From an uncultured Eubacterium sp. (GTDB lineage: Bacteria > Bacillota > Clostridia > Lachnospirales > Lachnospiraceae), in the NCBI RefSeq assembly GCF_934295145.1, contig NZ_CAKRAS010000025.1, forward strand, positions 1-43,305: a stretch of 43,305 bases of DNA, read 5' to 3'. The notes beneath the pieces are model-generated. The model worked only from the letters and a program-made list of their open reading frames with translations, did no database searches and was not told the origin of the DNA. Shown piece after piece: positions 1 to 7,691 of the stretch. Position numbers and translations under genes: made by a program. The stretch's first letter is position 1. Every line of letters begins with the position of its first letter.

Positions 1-74
1 AGTGGTCACAGAAAATTTTTCAGGTTCTTGTTGGAGTTCGTTTCTGCTTGTTCCAAACCACCCTAAACAAGAAT

Positions 75-860
75 TTATTCATTTACCGCAGTTTCGTCAA
101 CCAATACACCATGAACCACGAAACGTTTTGTTTCTCCCGCCTTACTACAGGTAGACAGTGTCACAACCTTCTGGTCTTTCGTCGGATGAATCCCCGTATC
201 TTTCATGGAGGCCGCCACCATTCGGTCGATCAGGGCCTGCCATGCCTCATCCGGAAGATACCCTACGGTATAAACTTCATCATTTTCATCTACATCATAG
301 TAGGAAAAGATCTGATAACGCTGCACTTTGTCCTCTGTATAGATATTGAAATACTGATTGTTTTCATAAAATCCCTCATCGTTTTTGTAACGTTTGAGAT
401 CTCCAAACATCGTCGTATTCCGCATGTTGTGCCCATAAATAATAGAATGATAGTCCGAAAAATTCGGACTATTCAACCCTTCCAGGAAAATACAGCCTGC
501 AATATGATAATTTCCATAGATATCGCTGCGCAGATATTTTTCATCATCACCGGAATATAAAATCGGATAACTGATATGTACATCATTGTAATTATCGAAA
601 CGCAGCCATGCTTTGATATCTGGATTTTCTTTCTGAAGTGCTTCAAACTGGATTCTTGTTCCATCCTGCCAGAGTGCACCTGTTCCCCCACTCGGATTTA
701 CCACATATTTGGATTCCAATGTCTGGAATGTCTCTTCCGATTCCTGATAATCTTTATAAATTCCCGCAATTTTTACCAATGCAAAGATCATCACCGCCAA
801 CGCGATCAGAATAATGATCAACGTAACCGGATGTCGTTTTTTCTTTGTTTTCTCTTCCAA
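75..860 (-). CDS. srtB: Class B sortase
   Basis: Membrane-bound cysteine transpeptidase that cleaves a sorting signal and joins surface proteins to peptidoglycan. The 261-residue protein has a basic N-terminus, one membrane segment at about residues 12-33, then an extracellular catalytic domain. The triad is visible: His144 in IIYGHNM, Cys238 in TLSTC and Arg246 in KRFVVHG. The long segment between His and Cys fits class B. The start is a TTG, chosen because AAGGAG lies 8 bases upstream. It is the last gene read leftward, after the L,D-transpeptidase, with 103 bases between them. No sortase substrate with a sorting motif was seen nearby: the 900-residue Ig-like protein ends in a membrane segment and basic tail but shows no clear sorting motif. 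Class is inferred from motif spacing; sortase identity is firm. Confidence 0.92.
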   Translation of the reverse strand: MEEKTKKKRHPVTLIIILIALAVMIFALVKIAGIYKDYQESEETFQTLESKYVVNPSGGTGALWQDGTRIQFEALQKENPDIKAWLRFDNYNDVHISYPILYSGDDEKYLRSDIYGNYHIAGCIFLEGLNSPNFSDYHSIIYGHNMRNTTMFGDLKRYKNDEGFYENNQYFNIYTEDKVQRYQIFSYYDVDENDEVYTVGYLPDEAWQALIDRMVAASMKDTGIHPTKDQKVVTLSTCSKAGETKRFVVHGVLVDETAVNE

Positions 861-963
861 GTTTTTTACTCCTTACTCCAACACCATACATGGAATAGCT
901 TCTTTCCGTTCGGATTTTCAGATAAAATGTACGTCTTCCATTGTATAATTCTATTTTTCACAT

Positions 964-2460
964 TTAATATACTACTACCGGATAACCAATCTTCGCATTC
1001 TCATAGATTACTTTCATTGCACTGTACGGTGTGTTGACACATCCATGAGAACCACGGGTCTTGTAAATAGAACCGCCAAATTCGCTTCTCCAGGAAGCAT
1101 CATGAATACCAACATCTCCGTTAAATGGAAGCCAAAATGATACTTCTGAATTGTAATCCTGACCGGTCAGTGTATAATTCGGCATTCTGGCGTCAATCGC
1201 CCACACGCCACCGGATGGAGTACTGTGTCCTGCAGCCACATTTCCGGTTACAACTGGTGTAGATACGATGCATTCTCCGTCTTTGTACATCCACATCGTC
1301 TGTGCTGAAATGCTTACTTCAATATAAGTACCACCAATATCATTCGTATCTCGGCAAATACCACTGTACAGGTAAACCGGCTCTACCGTTGTGGTCTCGC
1401 CTGCCAGCACCAGTTCTTTTAACTGTTCTACCGTCTTTTTCTTATTAATACACCAGCCGTAGTCTCCGCCTTTCAATTTAATCGTCTGACCACTGTGTGT
1501 GGTAAACTGTCTGCTCAAACCAAATGTATCATATTTCAAACCAAGTTGATGTACATACTCTGTAATTTTCTCATCATCCAGAGAATAAGAATAGTCATCT
1601 CCAAATGTGATCCAGTCAGCAATCTCATCACTGTCCACAACCTCTTTGCGATCGCTGAAATCATAAGTGATCTGTGCAGTTAGCAACTTATTGACATCCT
1701 CACACTCCTTCTGAAGTTTTTCATCATCTTTGTATATATTCGGTTTTACGTAGCAATCTGTCTCGTCCAGAGATACTGTCTCTGCACCTTCTTCTACTGC
1801 ATGCTTGATTGTAGCATCTGTTTTGCTCATATCCAGCTGATTTCCCTGAGTCTCATCCACTACATGGAATTTTCCATCACTGAACTCCAGATGCGCATCC
1901 GTTGGAGATGACATATTTTCTTCCTGAATACATTTCAGACTTGCAATCTCCTGGTTCAGAGAGGCATCATCCACAACGATTCCAAGGTCAATCTCATTAC
2001 CGGAAGTTGCCCCCATCATAAACCACAAAAATGCGTTCTGCTCATCAAACAGCTTATCGAGTTCTCCCTGATCATCATATTTCAGCTGAATATCAGACGC
2101 ACTGATCTGCTCATCTCCATCCCTTGTCTGGATGGTCAGTGTATAAGCACTCAGCTTATCTGTAATTTTTTCTTTCATGGAAGCAACACTCTCATTGCGC
2201 AGGGCAATACCGAAAGCTGTTCCTTTGCTATAAAAATGTCTGCTGTAAAAAACAGTACCTGCAATATACAAAACTGCAATTACAGCAATTACAATGCCAA
2301 TGATCATCCGAAGCTTTTTCTGACTGCTTCTCTGTCTTTTTAATTCCTGTCTTAATTTTGTCTTTTGCACAATTACTACTTCCTTTGTATTTTCTTTCCA
2401 CTTATGCGTCACTTTTTCGCTAGTTATCTCATATTGTAACGCATTTTTATTTTTCATCAA
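964..2460 (-). CDS. L,D-transpeptidase (YkuD) with peptidoglycan-binding region
   Basis: Probable peptidoglycan cross-linking enzyme forming 3-3 links or attaching proteins to stem peptides. It has a basic cytoplasmic N-terminus, a membrane segment at about residues 52-70, a long middle region resembling tandem PG_binding_4 domains, and a C-terminal YkuD domain. The active site SHGCVNTP lies near the end, with His472 and Cys474. At 498 residues it is typical of clostridial proteins with this architecture. The ATG at 2460 has an AAGGA ribosome site; an in-frame GTG at 2370, also with AAGGAAG upstream, would remove 30 charged residues and is a real alternative. It follows sigE by 75 bases and precedes sortase B, so two extracytoplasmic wall enzymes end the cluster. 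A sporulation role is possible from position only. Confidence 0.9.
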   Translation of the reverse strand: MMKNKNALQYEITSEKVTHKWKENTKEVVIVQKTKLRQELKRQRSSQKKLRMIIGIVIAVIAVLYIAGTVFYSRHFYSKGTAFGIALRNESVASMKEKITDKLSAYTLTIQTRDGDEQISASDIQLKYDDQGELDKLFDEQNAFLWFMMGATSGNEIDLGIVVDDASLNQEIASLKCIQEENMSSPTDAHLEFSDGKFHVVDETQGNQLDMSKTDATIKHAVEEGAETVSLDETDCYVKPNIYKDDEKLQKECEDVNKLLTAQITYDFSDRKEVVDSDEIADWITFGDDYSYSLDDEKITEYVHQLGLKYDTFGLSRQFTTHSGQTIKLKGGDYGWCINKKKTVEQLKELVLAGETTTVEPVYLYSGICRDTNDIGGTYIEVSISAQTMWMYKDGECIVSTPVVTGNVAAGHSTPSGGVWAIDARMPNYTLTGQDYNSEVSFWLPFNGDVGIHDASWRSEFGGSIYKTRGSHGCVNTPYSAMKVIYENAKIGYPVVVY

Positions 2461-2535
2461 CCTTTCCTTGAAAAATTAATAAAATTGTAAAATATTACTG
2501 CGATCTTTTTCTTCATGATTTCAATTAGTCTGGTC

Positions 2536-3273
2536 CTATTCGTAACGAGTAATTTCTTTTTTTAACTGCCGCATAATCTTCTTCTCCAGCCGGGATATAT
2601 AGGACTGGGAAATTCCCATCTGATCTGCCACTTCTTTCTGTGTATACTCTTTGCCGCCTGGACCAAGACCGTAGCGCAGTTCAATAATGTTCCGTTCTCT
2701 CGCAGACAATTTCGCAATGGCACGCTTCAGAAGTTTTTTCTCAACTTCCAGTTCCATGTCTTTATATATAATATCCTCCTCCGTACCAAGAATGTCGGAA
2801 AGCAGCAGTTCATTGCCATCCCAGTCCACATTCAGCGGCTCATCAAAAGATACTTCCATTTTCATTTTACTTGTTCTCCGCAGATACATCAAAATCTCAT
2901 TTTCAATACACCGAGAGGCATAAGTGGCCAACTTGATATTTTTCCCCGGATTGTAAGTGTTGATAGATTTGATCAGTCCGATCGTTCCGATAGAAATCAG
3001 ATCTTCCACACCAATTCCTGTGTTATCAAATTTTTTTGCTATGTATACAACCAGACGCAGATTGTGTTCGATCAGCCGATTGCGAGCCTCCTCACCGCCT
3101 TCCGTTCCAAGCTGCATAATGCAGTCATTCTCATCATCATGCTCTAAGGGCGCCGGAAGCACATCCGTTCCTCCTATATAATGCACATCATTAGATTTCA
3201 AAAAAAGTAGATTTTGTAACGTCGGAATCAGTTTCAGCTGAAATTTTCCCGGCACAGACACTTTCAAATACAT
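2536..3273 (-). CDS. sigE: Sporulation sigma factor SigE (pro-sigma-E)
   Basis: Early mother-cell RNA polymerase sigma factor of sporulation. The 245-residue length matches the family. A hydrophobic pro-sequence of about 30 residues (starting MYLKVSVPGKFQLKL) precedes sigma-70 region 2 (LIEHNLRLVVYIAKKF, then YASRCIENEILMYLRR) and region 4 with a helix-turn-helix near the C-terminus (YTQKEVADQMGISQSYISRL). The pro-sequence is what the SpoIIGA protease removes after septation, and spoIIGA lies 45 bases upstream in the same direction, as in Bacillus and other Clostridia. In many Clostridia sigG follows sigE; here the next gene is an L,D-transpeptidase. Identity rests on the pro-sequence, gene order and regions 2 and 4. 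Confidence 0.97.
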   Translation of the reverse strand: MYLKVSVPGKFQLKLIPTLQNLLFLKSNDVHYIGGTDVLPAPLEHDDENDCIMQLGTEGGEEARNRLIEHNLRLVVYIAKKFDNTGIGVEDLISIGTIGLIKSINTYNPGKNIKLATYASRCIENEILMYLRRTSKMKMEVSFDEPLNVDWDGNELLLSDILGTEEDIIYKDMELEVEKKLLKRAIAKLSARERNIIELRYGLGPGGKEYTQKEVADQMGISQSYISRLEKKIMRQLKKEITRYE

Positions 3274-3318
3274 ACTCAGATACCTTTTACCCTTTCTATT
3301 ATTTCCTGCTTTTGTAAC

Positions 3319-4089
3319 TTAAAAATAATCTGCATTCAGCAAAAGCTGCACCTTCGGCCGCTGCATCACCTCTCCCTTGTGCAATCCAACCTCCGGGTAC
3401 ATGATCTGCCTGGCGGTTCCTCTGTGATAAATAGTCATACGATCCAATGTTATTACTTCCAGCGTTCCATCATTTTCATGAATCGTCCGATAACCAATGC
3501 GGTGTGTTTCTAATGTCTGACTTTCTGTGTGCAATGCTGTCAGAATTTCCTGTTGCAGGATTGACACCGGTCTTCCATTCTCCGGATCCCGCAGCAGATT
3601 TCCACTGTCACAGTACGCCTTAACCGTTATTTTCTGCTCCTGTAACCACAATTCCACCTGGCAGATTTCTCCGGTTACTCTTCTGCGGATCATGTAAATA
3701 ACAAACATCACCGCCGTGAGTACCCCGGAAAACAGAATCTGTACCGTGCTGCTCCCAAAATACACTGCTATACTATTCTGCACTCCGCCCATCACAAAAA
3801 TGACAAGATACACAGTCAGAAGTGCCCGCAGATAACCCACACGATCCTTGCCCCCGAATACCAGCAATGTCATCAGCGGGTGAACAGCTCCATGCAGCAA
3901 AATACTGCTCCACAGCATATTCATATGTAACAGAAAAACAATGGATAACAGCACGCCAAGTGTACATGTAAGAATACAGTGGACAACACGGATCTGTCGA
4001 TTCAATATCACACCCGCCGCCAGCATGGCACTGACATCCAGCAATATATTTGTCAGGAAAAATATATCCACATACCATTCATAAATCAC
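3319..4089 (-). CDS. spoIIGA: Sigma-E processing aspartic protease SpoIIGA
   Basis: Membrane-embedded aspartic protease that removes the pro-sequence of sigma-E. The first 135 or so residues form about five hydrophobic segments starting at YEWYVDIFFLTN, followed by a cytoplasmic protease domain. The catalytic aspartate is Asp161 in the motif CDSGN, equivalent to the single active-site Asp of the family, which acts as a dimer. At 256 residues it is shorter than the Bacillus protein (about 309), with a shortened C-terminus; other clostridial forms are also short. The ATG has an AAAGG/GGAGG-type ribosome site. It lies behind a Spo0A-type promoter embedded in the ftsZ terminator, described separately, and directly precedes sigE. 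Confidence 0.94.
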   Translation of the reverse strand: MIYEWYVDIFFLTNILLDVSAMLAAGVILNRQIRVVHCILTCTLGVLLSIVFLLHMNMLWSSILLHGAVHPLMTLLVFGGKDRVGYLRALLTVYLVIFVMGGVQNSIAVYFGSSTVQILFSGVLTAVMFVIYMIRRRVTGEICQVELWLQEQKITVKAYCDSGNLLRDPENGRPVSILQQEILTALHTESQTLETHRIGYRTIHENDGTLEVITLDRMTIYHRGTARQIMYPEVGLHKGEVMQRPKVQLLLNADYF

Positions 4090-4110
4090 CTTTCACCTCC
4101 CTGCCTTTTA

Positions 4111-4144
4111 AGTATACAAAAAGCTCCGCGCATTTCTTGTCGAA
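4111..4144 (-). promoter_or_regulatory. Spo0A-type (spoIIG-like) promoter of spoIIGA-sigE
   Basis: Read on the minus strand there is TTCGACA at 4144-4138, the exact complement of the 0A box TGTCGAA, overlapping a -35-like TCGACA, then a 21-base spacer, then a -10 TATACT at 4116-4111. The start codon is 22 bases further on. The Bacillus spoIIG promoter is known for a 0A box over a -35 element with an over-long spacer of about 22 bases, so the geometry matches. The box also sits inside the terminator hairpin of ftsZ. Function is inferred from motif and spacing. Confidence 0.7.
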
Positions 4145-4159
4145 ATCGCGGAGCTTTTT
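4118..4159 (-). terminator. Intrinsic terminator after ftsZ
   Basis: A GC-rich inverted repeat, GCTCCGCG at 4123-4130 with CGCGGAGC at 4147-4154, extended by A/T runs on both sides, gives a strong stem followed on the minus strand by a U tract. It separates ftsZ from spoIIGA. Because both flanks are A/T runs it could act in either direction. Its loop holds the 0A box. Confidence 0.85.
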
Positions 4160-4191
4160 AAGAATTCAAGAATACCCTCAACATTCTAGTT

Positions 4192-4216
4192 GCTCACCAC
4201 CTGCAAAGGTGGGAGC
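4192..4216 (-). other. Hairpin in the ftsZ 3' untranslated region
   Basis: On the minus strand, GCTC-CCACC, a six-base loop TTTGCA, then GGTGG-T-GAGC form a 9-bp stem with one bulged base, about 40 bases after the ftsZ stop. No U tract follows, so it is not itself a terminator. It may stabilise the ftsZ mRNA end or be part of a small RNA ending at the terminator at 4118-4159. Confidence 0.5.
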
Positions 4217-4253
4217 CATCTCACATCTGATATATTCCTAAATCCGTATATTT

Positions 4254-5417
4254 TTATCTCTTTGTGTTTTTCAGAAATTCCGGAATCTTGATATCACGTG
4301 GTGCAACGGTCGGAGTTGGTTTCTGCGGACGCTGGATACTATTGAAGTTCTGAGCCGGTGTCACTGGCTGAACCGGTTTTACCGGTGTACCTGTTGTGCG
4401 GGCCATGTTCAGTGTATTTCCACCGTTGAATTTCATACCCGGCAAAATGCTCTGAGCCGGTGCTGCCTCTGTCTCAAGTCCTGTTGCGATAACAGTGATG
4501 GTAGCTGCATCCGGAATAGACTCATCGTATTTTGCACCAAAGATAATATTTGCATCATCTCCGGCAAGCTCCTGAACGTAGCTTGCTGCATCGTTTGCAT
4601 CCATAAGGGAGATATCACCGGAAATATTGATGATCACGTGGGATGCACCATTAATGGTTGTCTCAAGCAGTGGGCTGGCAACAGCCATTTTAACAGCCTC
4701 GATAGCTTTGTCATCACCGGAAGCTGCACCGATACCGATATGAGCCAGACCTTTGTCTTTCATGACAGTCTGTACATCTGCAAAATCCAGGTTGATCAGA
4801 GCTGGTACATTGATCAAGTCTGTGATTCCCTGTACAGCCTGCTGTAATACTTCATCTGCTTTCTTTAACGCATCCGGCATGGTTGTTCTTCTATCAACGA
4901 TCTCCAGAAGTTTGTCATTTGGGATAACGATCAGAGTATCTACGCTCTCTTTCAGATTCTCGATTCCATGAATCGCATTTGTCATACGTGTTTTTGCTTC
5001 AAATTTAAACGGTTTTGTAACAACACCTACCGTAAGAATTCCCATATCCTTTGCGATTTTTGCTACGACAGGAGCAGCACCTGTTCCTGTTCCGCCGCCC
5101 ATACCGCATGTTACAAATACCATATCAGCGCCTTCGATGGCCGCTGTCAATTCTTCTGCGCTCTCTTCTGCAGCTTTCTGTCCGATCTCCGGCTGAGCTC
5201 CTGCACCAAGTCCTTTGGTCAGCTTCTCACCAATCTGGATCAGCGTCGGCGCCTTACATAAAGTAAGTGCCTGCTTGTCCGTATTGATTCCGATGAACTC
5301 TACACCGCCAATCTTCTCATCTATCATTCGGTTTACGGCATTGTTTCCAGCGCCGCCAACTCCGATTACAATTATTTTTGCGCTGGACTCAGCCCCTATT
5401 GACATGATTTCAACCAC
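4254..5417 (-). CDS. ftsZ: Cell division GTPase FtsZ
   Basis: Tubulin-like GTPase that polymerises at mid-cell to form the Z ring. The 387-residue protein has the N-terminal nucleotide-binding core (IIVIGVGGAGNNAVNRM), the GTP signature GGGTGTG, the T7-loop segment with NLDFADV, a low-complexity Pro/Thr/Gln linker, and the conserved C-terminal peptide region IPEFLKNTKR, which binds partner proteins. The start is a GTG at 5417, chosen over upstream codons because AAAGGAGG lies 6-7 bases before it. FtsA, usually next to FtsZ in other phyla, is not in this cluster. A promoter lies at 5501-5529 and the gene ends at a strong terminator, so it can be expressed apart from both its upstream wall genes and spoIIGA. 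Confidence 0.98.
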   Translation of the reverse strand: MVEIMSIGAESSAKIIVIGVGGAGNNAVNRMIDEKIGGVEFIGINTDKQALTLCKAPTLIQIGEKLTKGLGAGAQPEIGQKAAEESAEELTAAIEGADMVFVTCGMGGGTGTGAAPVVAKIAKDMGILTVGVVTKPFKFEAKTRMTNAIHGIENLKESVDTLIVIPNDKLLEIVDRRTTMPDALKKADEVLQQAVQGITDLINVPALINLDFADVQTVMKDKGLAHIGIGAASGDDKAIEAVKMAVASPLLETTINGASHVIINISGDISLMDANDAASYVQELAGDDANIIFGAKYDESIPDAATITVIATGLETEAAPAQSILPGMKFNGGNTLNMARTTGTPVKPVQPVTPAQNFNSIQRPQKPTPTVAPRDIKIPEFLKNTKR

Positions 5418-5500
5418 GATAATCCTCCTTTTATCCCTCAAACGGAATATCTTATATTATATTTCATAACATTTCTGCCATTCTCTTTGCTATATCTTTT

Positions 5501-5529
5501 ATAATATCTTTTTTTCTGAAAATAATCAA
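5501..5529 (-). promoter_or_regulatory. Candidate ftsZ promoter
   Basis: On the minus strand TTGATT at 5529-5524, a 17-base spacer and TATTAT at 5506-5501 form a sigma-A-like promoter in the 139-base gap between divIB and ftsZ. The rest of the gap is A/T-rich. A short CCGA/TCGG stem just after the divIB stop is too weak to call a terminator. Confidence 0.5.
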
Positions 5530-5556
5530 CTATAAAATCCCGATAATTCGGTTTTT

Positions 5557-6495
5557 TTACTGACCTTCTGCTGTATCGGCAGTGTTTGTATCCTGCGTAT
5601 CTGCCTGATCACCGGATTTTTCACCGGATGTGTCCTGCAAATCGCCCTGGTTGTCTATTTCGCCACCAGCAGTGTCTGTCTGATCACCGGTATCCTGTGT
5701 ATCCGCCGCCTGTCCTGGTACCGTCTGTACATCATTTGGGAATTCAATCAGTTCACCATTGCGGAAATAAATATCCGTATTATTTTCTGACCAGGTTTCC
5801 AGATGCAGCATTCCGCTTGCGCCATCTAACTGCGGTAAGATCTGATCCATGCGCAGGATTTTCTCATTCAGATCCGTACCGGAGCCAAGATTTACCTGAA
5901 TCTGTCCATAATTCAGATATATATTGCTGTTCTGAATCAGGATTGTCTCCGGTATCCGCTCATATTTTTTCAGTAACTGTGTCACATTCAGCAGACTTCT
6001 CAATAACTTACTGTTATCTCCAATGGACAATTTCTTATATAATTCTGCAGTATCCACAGAAAGGCCGCTGATCTTGGTAACTCCCTCAATGATCTCGGAA
6101 GAAATTTCCACTACAAAACCGTCTTTGTCGAAATATGCATTTTTTCCCAGTGACGGCACATAGATATAACCGAGAATTCCTTTTTCCACGACTGTAATTT
6201 CCAGCTTCTGCGGAGACTTCAGGTGAATCTGCAGGGAATCCACAAACGGAATTTCTTCTGTCTTATTCAGTTTATTTTCAAAGTAAACATACAGTGAATT
6301 CCAGGAATATTCCTTGTCCAGTACCCAGTCCTCGATCTGTTTGTCACTGTAGATTTCATTTCCTTTTACGGTAACATTTTTTACCACAAATACTTTCCAC
6401 ACCAGAATTGCTCCCAGTGCGATCACAAACGCTATAATCAGAAGGGCGGTCAATATGACACGCCCGATTTTCTTTCTTCTTCTCTTTTTTCGCAT
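5557..6495 (-). CDS. divIB: Cell division protein DivIB/FtsQ
   Basis: Bitopic septal protein that bridges the divisome with FtsL and controls septal wall synthesis. It has a basic cytoplasmic start (MRKKRRRKKIGRV), one membrane segment at about residues 12-34, a POTRA domain (VKNVTVKGNEIYSDKQIEDWV onward), then the FtsQ/DivIB domain (VVEKGILGYIYVPS). The final 55 or so residues are a low-complexity Asp/Thr/Gln/Gly tail, common but variable in this family. At 312 residues the length is normal. It follows ftsW by 30 bases. In Bacillus, murG and murB lie between spoVE and divIB; here they do not. Confidence 0.93.
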   Translation of the reverse strand: MRKKRRRKKIGRVILTALLIIAFVIALGAILVWKVFVVKNVTVKGNEIYSDKQIEDWVLDKEYSWNSLYVYFENKLNKTEEIPFVDSLQIHLKSPQKLEITVVEKGILGYIYVPSLGKNAYFDKDGFVVEISSEIIEGVTKISGLSVDTAELYKKLSIGDNSKLLRSLLNVTQLLKKYERIPETILIQNSNIYLNYGQIQVNLGSGTDLNEKILRMDQILPQLDGASGMLHLETWSENNTDIYFRNGELIEFPNDVQTVPGQAADTQDTGDQTDTAGGEIDNQGDLQDTSGEKSGDQADTQDTNTADTAEGQ

Positions 6496-6525
6496 ACTGC
6501 TCTCTCCCGGATTTCTGCCTGTACA

Positions 6526-7686
6526 TTACTCAACCGGATGGCTGGCATCAAATTTGATATGCCGCGATACATTCAGCACCAGTCCCATCTCCGTGAGCAG
6601 GATTGCAATGGATGTACCTCCGTAACTGATAAAAGGCAGAATAATACCTGTATTTGGCATCCAGTTTGTTACAACCATGATATTCAATACAACTTGCAAT
6701 GCGATATGCCCCATAACACCGACAACCACCAGTGCAGAAAACAGATCCGGCGCGTTGTTGGCTATAACCATGCACCGCCATAACAGCAGTACAAAAAGCA
6801 GCATGACGCAGATTGCGCCAAACAGCCCCAGTTCTTCACAGATGATCGTGAAAATAAAGTCATTCTGTGCCTCCGGAACATAACCAAGTTTCTGCACGCT
6901 GGCTCCCAGACCTTTTCCGAACAGTCCACCGGAACCGATCGCATACAATCCCTGCAGTGTCTGATATGCTTTATCCGGAAAATCTTCCGGATGAAGCCAT
7001 GCTTTGATACGTTCCGCACGGTAACCGGCCATATTGATACCGACCACCATCAGCACTACGGCAACGCCGCCGAGCATGATAAACTCTTTGTATTTCGGAC
7101 TGACCACAAATATCATGATCACCGCAATACCTGCCACAATAATGGCAGTACTCAAGTTGCTGACTGCGATGACACCAACCATTGGAATTACAAAGAGCAG
7201 TATCTTTATGATTGATTTCAGATCCTTGACCTGTTTAGGAATCTTACTGAGCAAAACTGCCATAAAAAGGATTACGGCAATTTTTGCGATCTCTGACGGC
7301 TGTAACTGGATCGGACCAATTTTCAGCCATCGTGCGGATCCGTTGGAACTCTGACCGACGAGGATAACTGCCCCGCACATCAGCAATGATAAAATATATG
7401 CCGGAAATGCCAGCTTTTTCATCCAGCTCTGCGGCACATAACTTACCACGAACATTCCCATAAATCCCAGTACCGCACAGCCTGCCTGACGCTTCAGATA
7501 GTGCATCGGATCGTTAAATACGTCCTGCCCCTCGTAAGCGCTGACGCTGTAAAGCATGACCAGACCAAATCCCACCAGAAAAATAATGATGAAAAGCAGA
7601 CTGTAATCAAAATATTTTGTTGTCCCGGCGTTTTCCCTTCTCTGCGGGGCACTGGCTGCCCTTGCGCGGTTTCTGCGGTTACTCAT
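6526..7686 (-). CDS. ftsW: SEDS-family peptidoglycan glycosyltransferase FtsW
   Basis: Polytopic membrane glycosyltransferase that polymerises lipid II at the septum together with a class B PBP. The 386 residues show about ten membrane segments and SEDS signatures: RWLKIGPIQLQPSEIAKIAV, GAGLGASVQKLGYVPEAQNDFIF-type loop (here GLFGKGLGASVQKLGYVPEA) and the C-terminal LPFISYGGTSI. AAAGGAG lies ahead of the ATG. It starts 5 bases after the murD stop. The position matches spoVE of Bacillus, so it could serve vegetative division, spore cortex, or both; the sequence does not separate the two. Confidence 0.94.
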   Translation of the reverse strand: MSNRRNRARAASAPQRRENAGTTKYFDYSLLFIIIFLVGFGLVMLYSVSAYEGQDVFNDPMHYLKRQAGCAVLGFMGMFVVSYVPQSWMKKLAFPAYILSLLMCGAVILVGQSSNGSARWLKIGPIQLQPSEIAKIAVILFMAVLLSKIPKQVKDLKSIIKILLFVIPMVGVIAVSNLSTAIIVAGIAVIMIFVVSPKYKEFIMLGGVAVVLMVVGINMAGYRAERIKAWLHPEDFPDKAYQTLQGLYAIGSGGLFGKGLGASVQKLGYVPEAQNDFIFTIICEELGLFGAICVMLLFVLLLWRCMVIANNAPDLFSALVVVGVMGHIALQVVLNIMVVTNWMPNTGIILPFISYGGTSIAILLTEMGLVLNVSRHIKFDASHPVE

Positions 7687-7691
7687 TTAAA

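Noticed and set aside
1..74. 20-codon frame starting inside the sortase stop region on minus
   Set aside because: It is very short, overlaps the sortase end and has no separate ribosome site; nothing else was seen in these bases.
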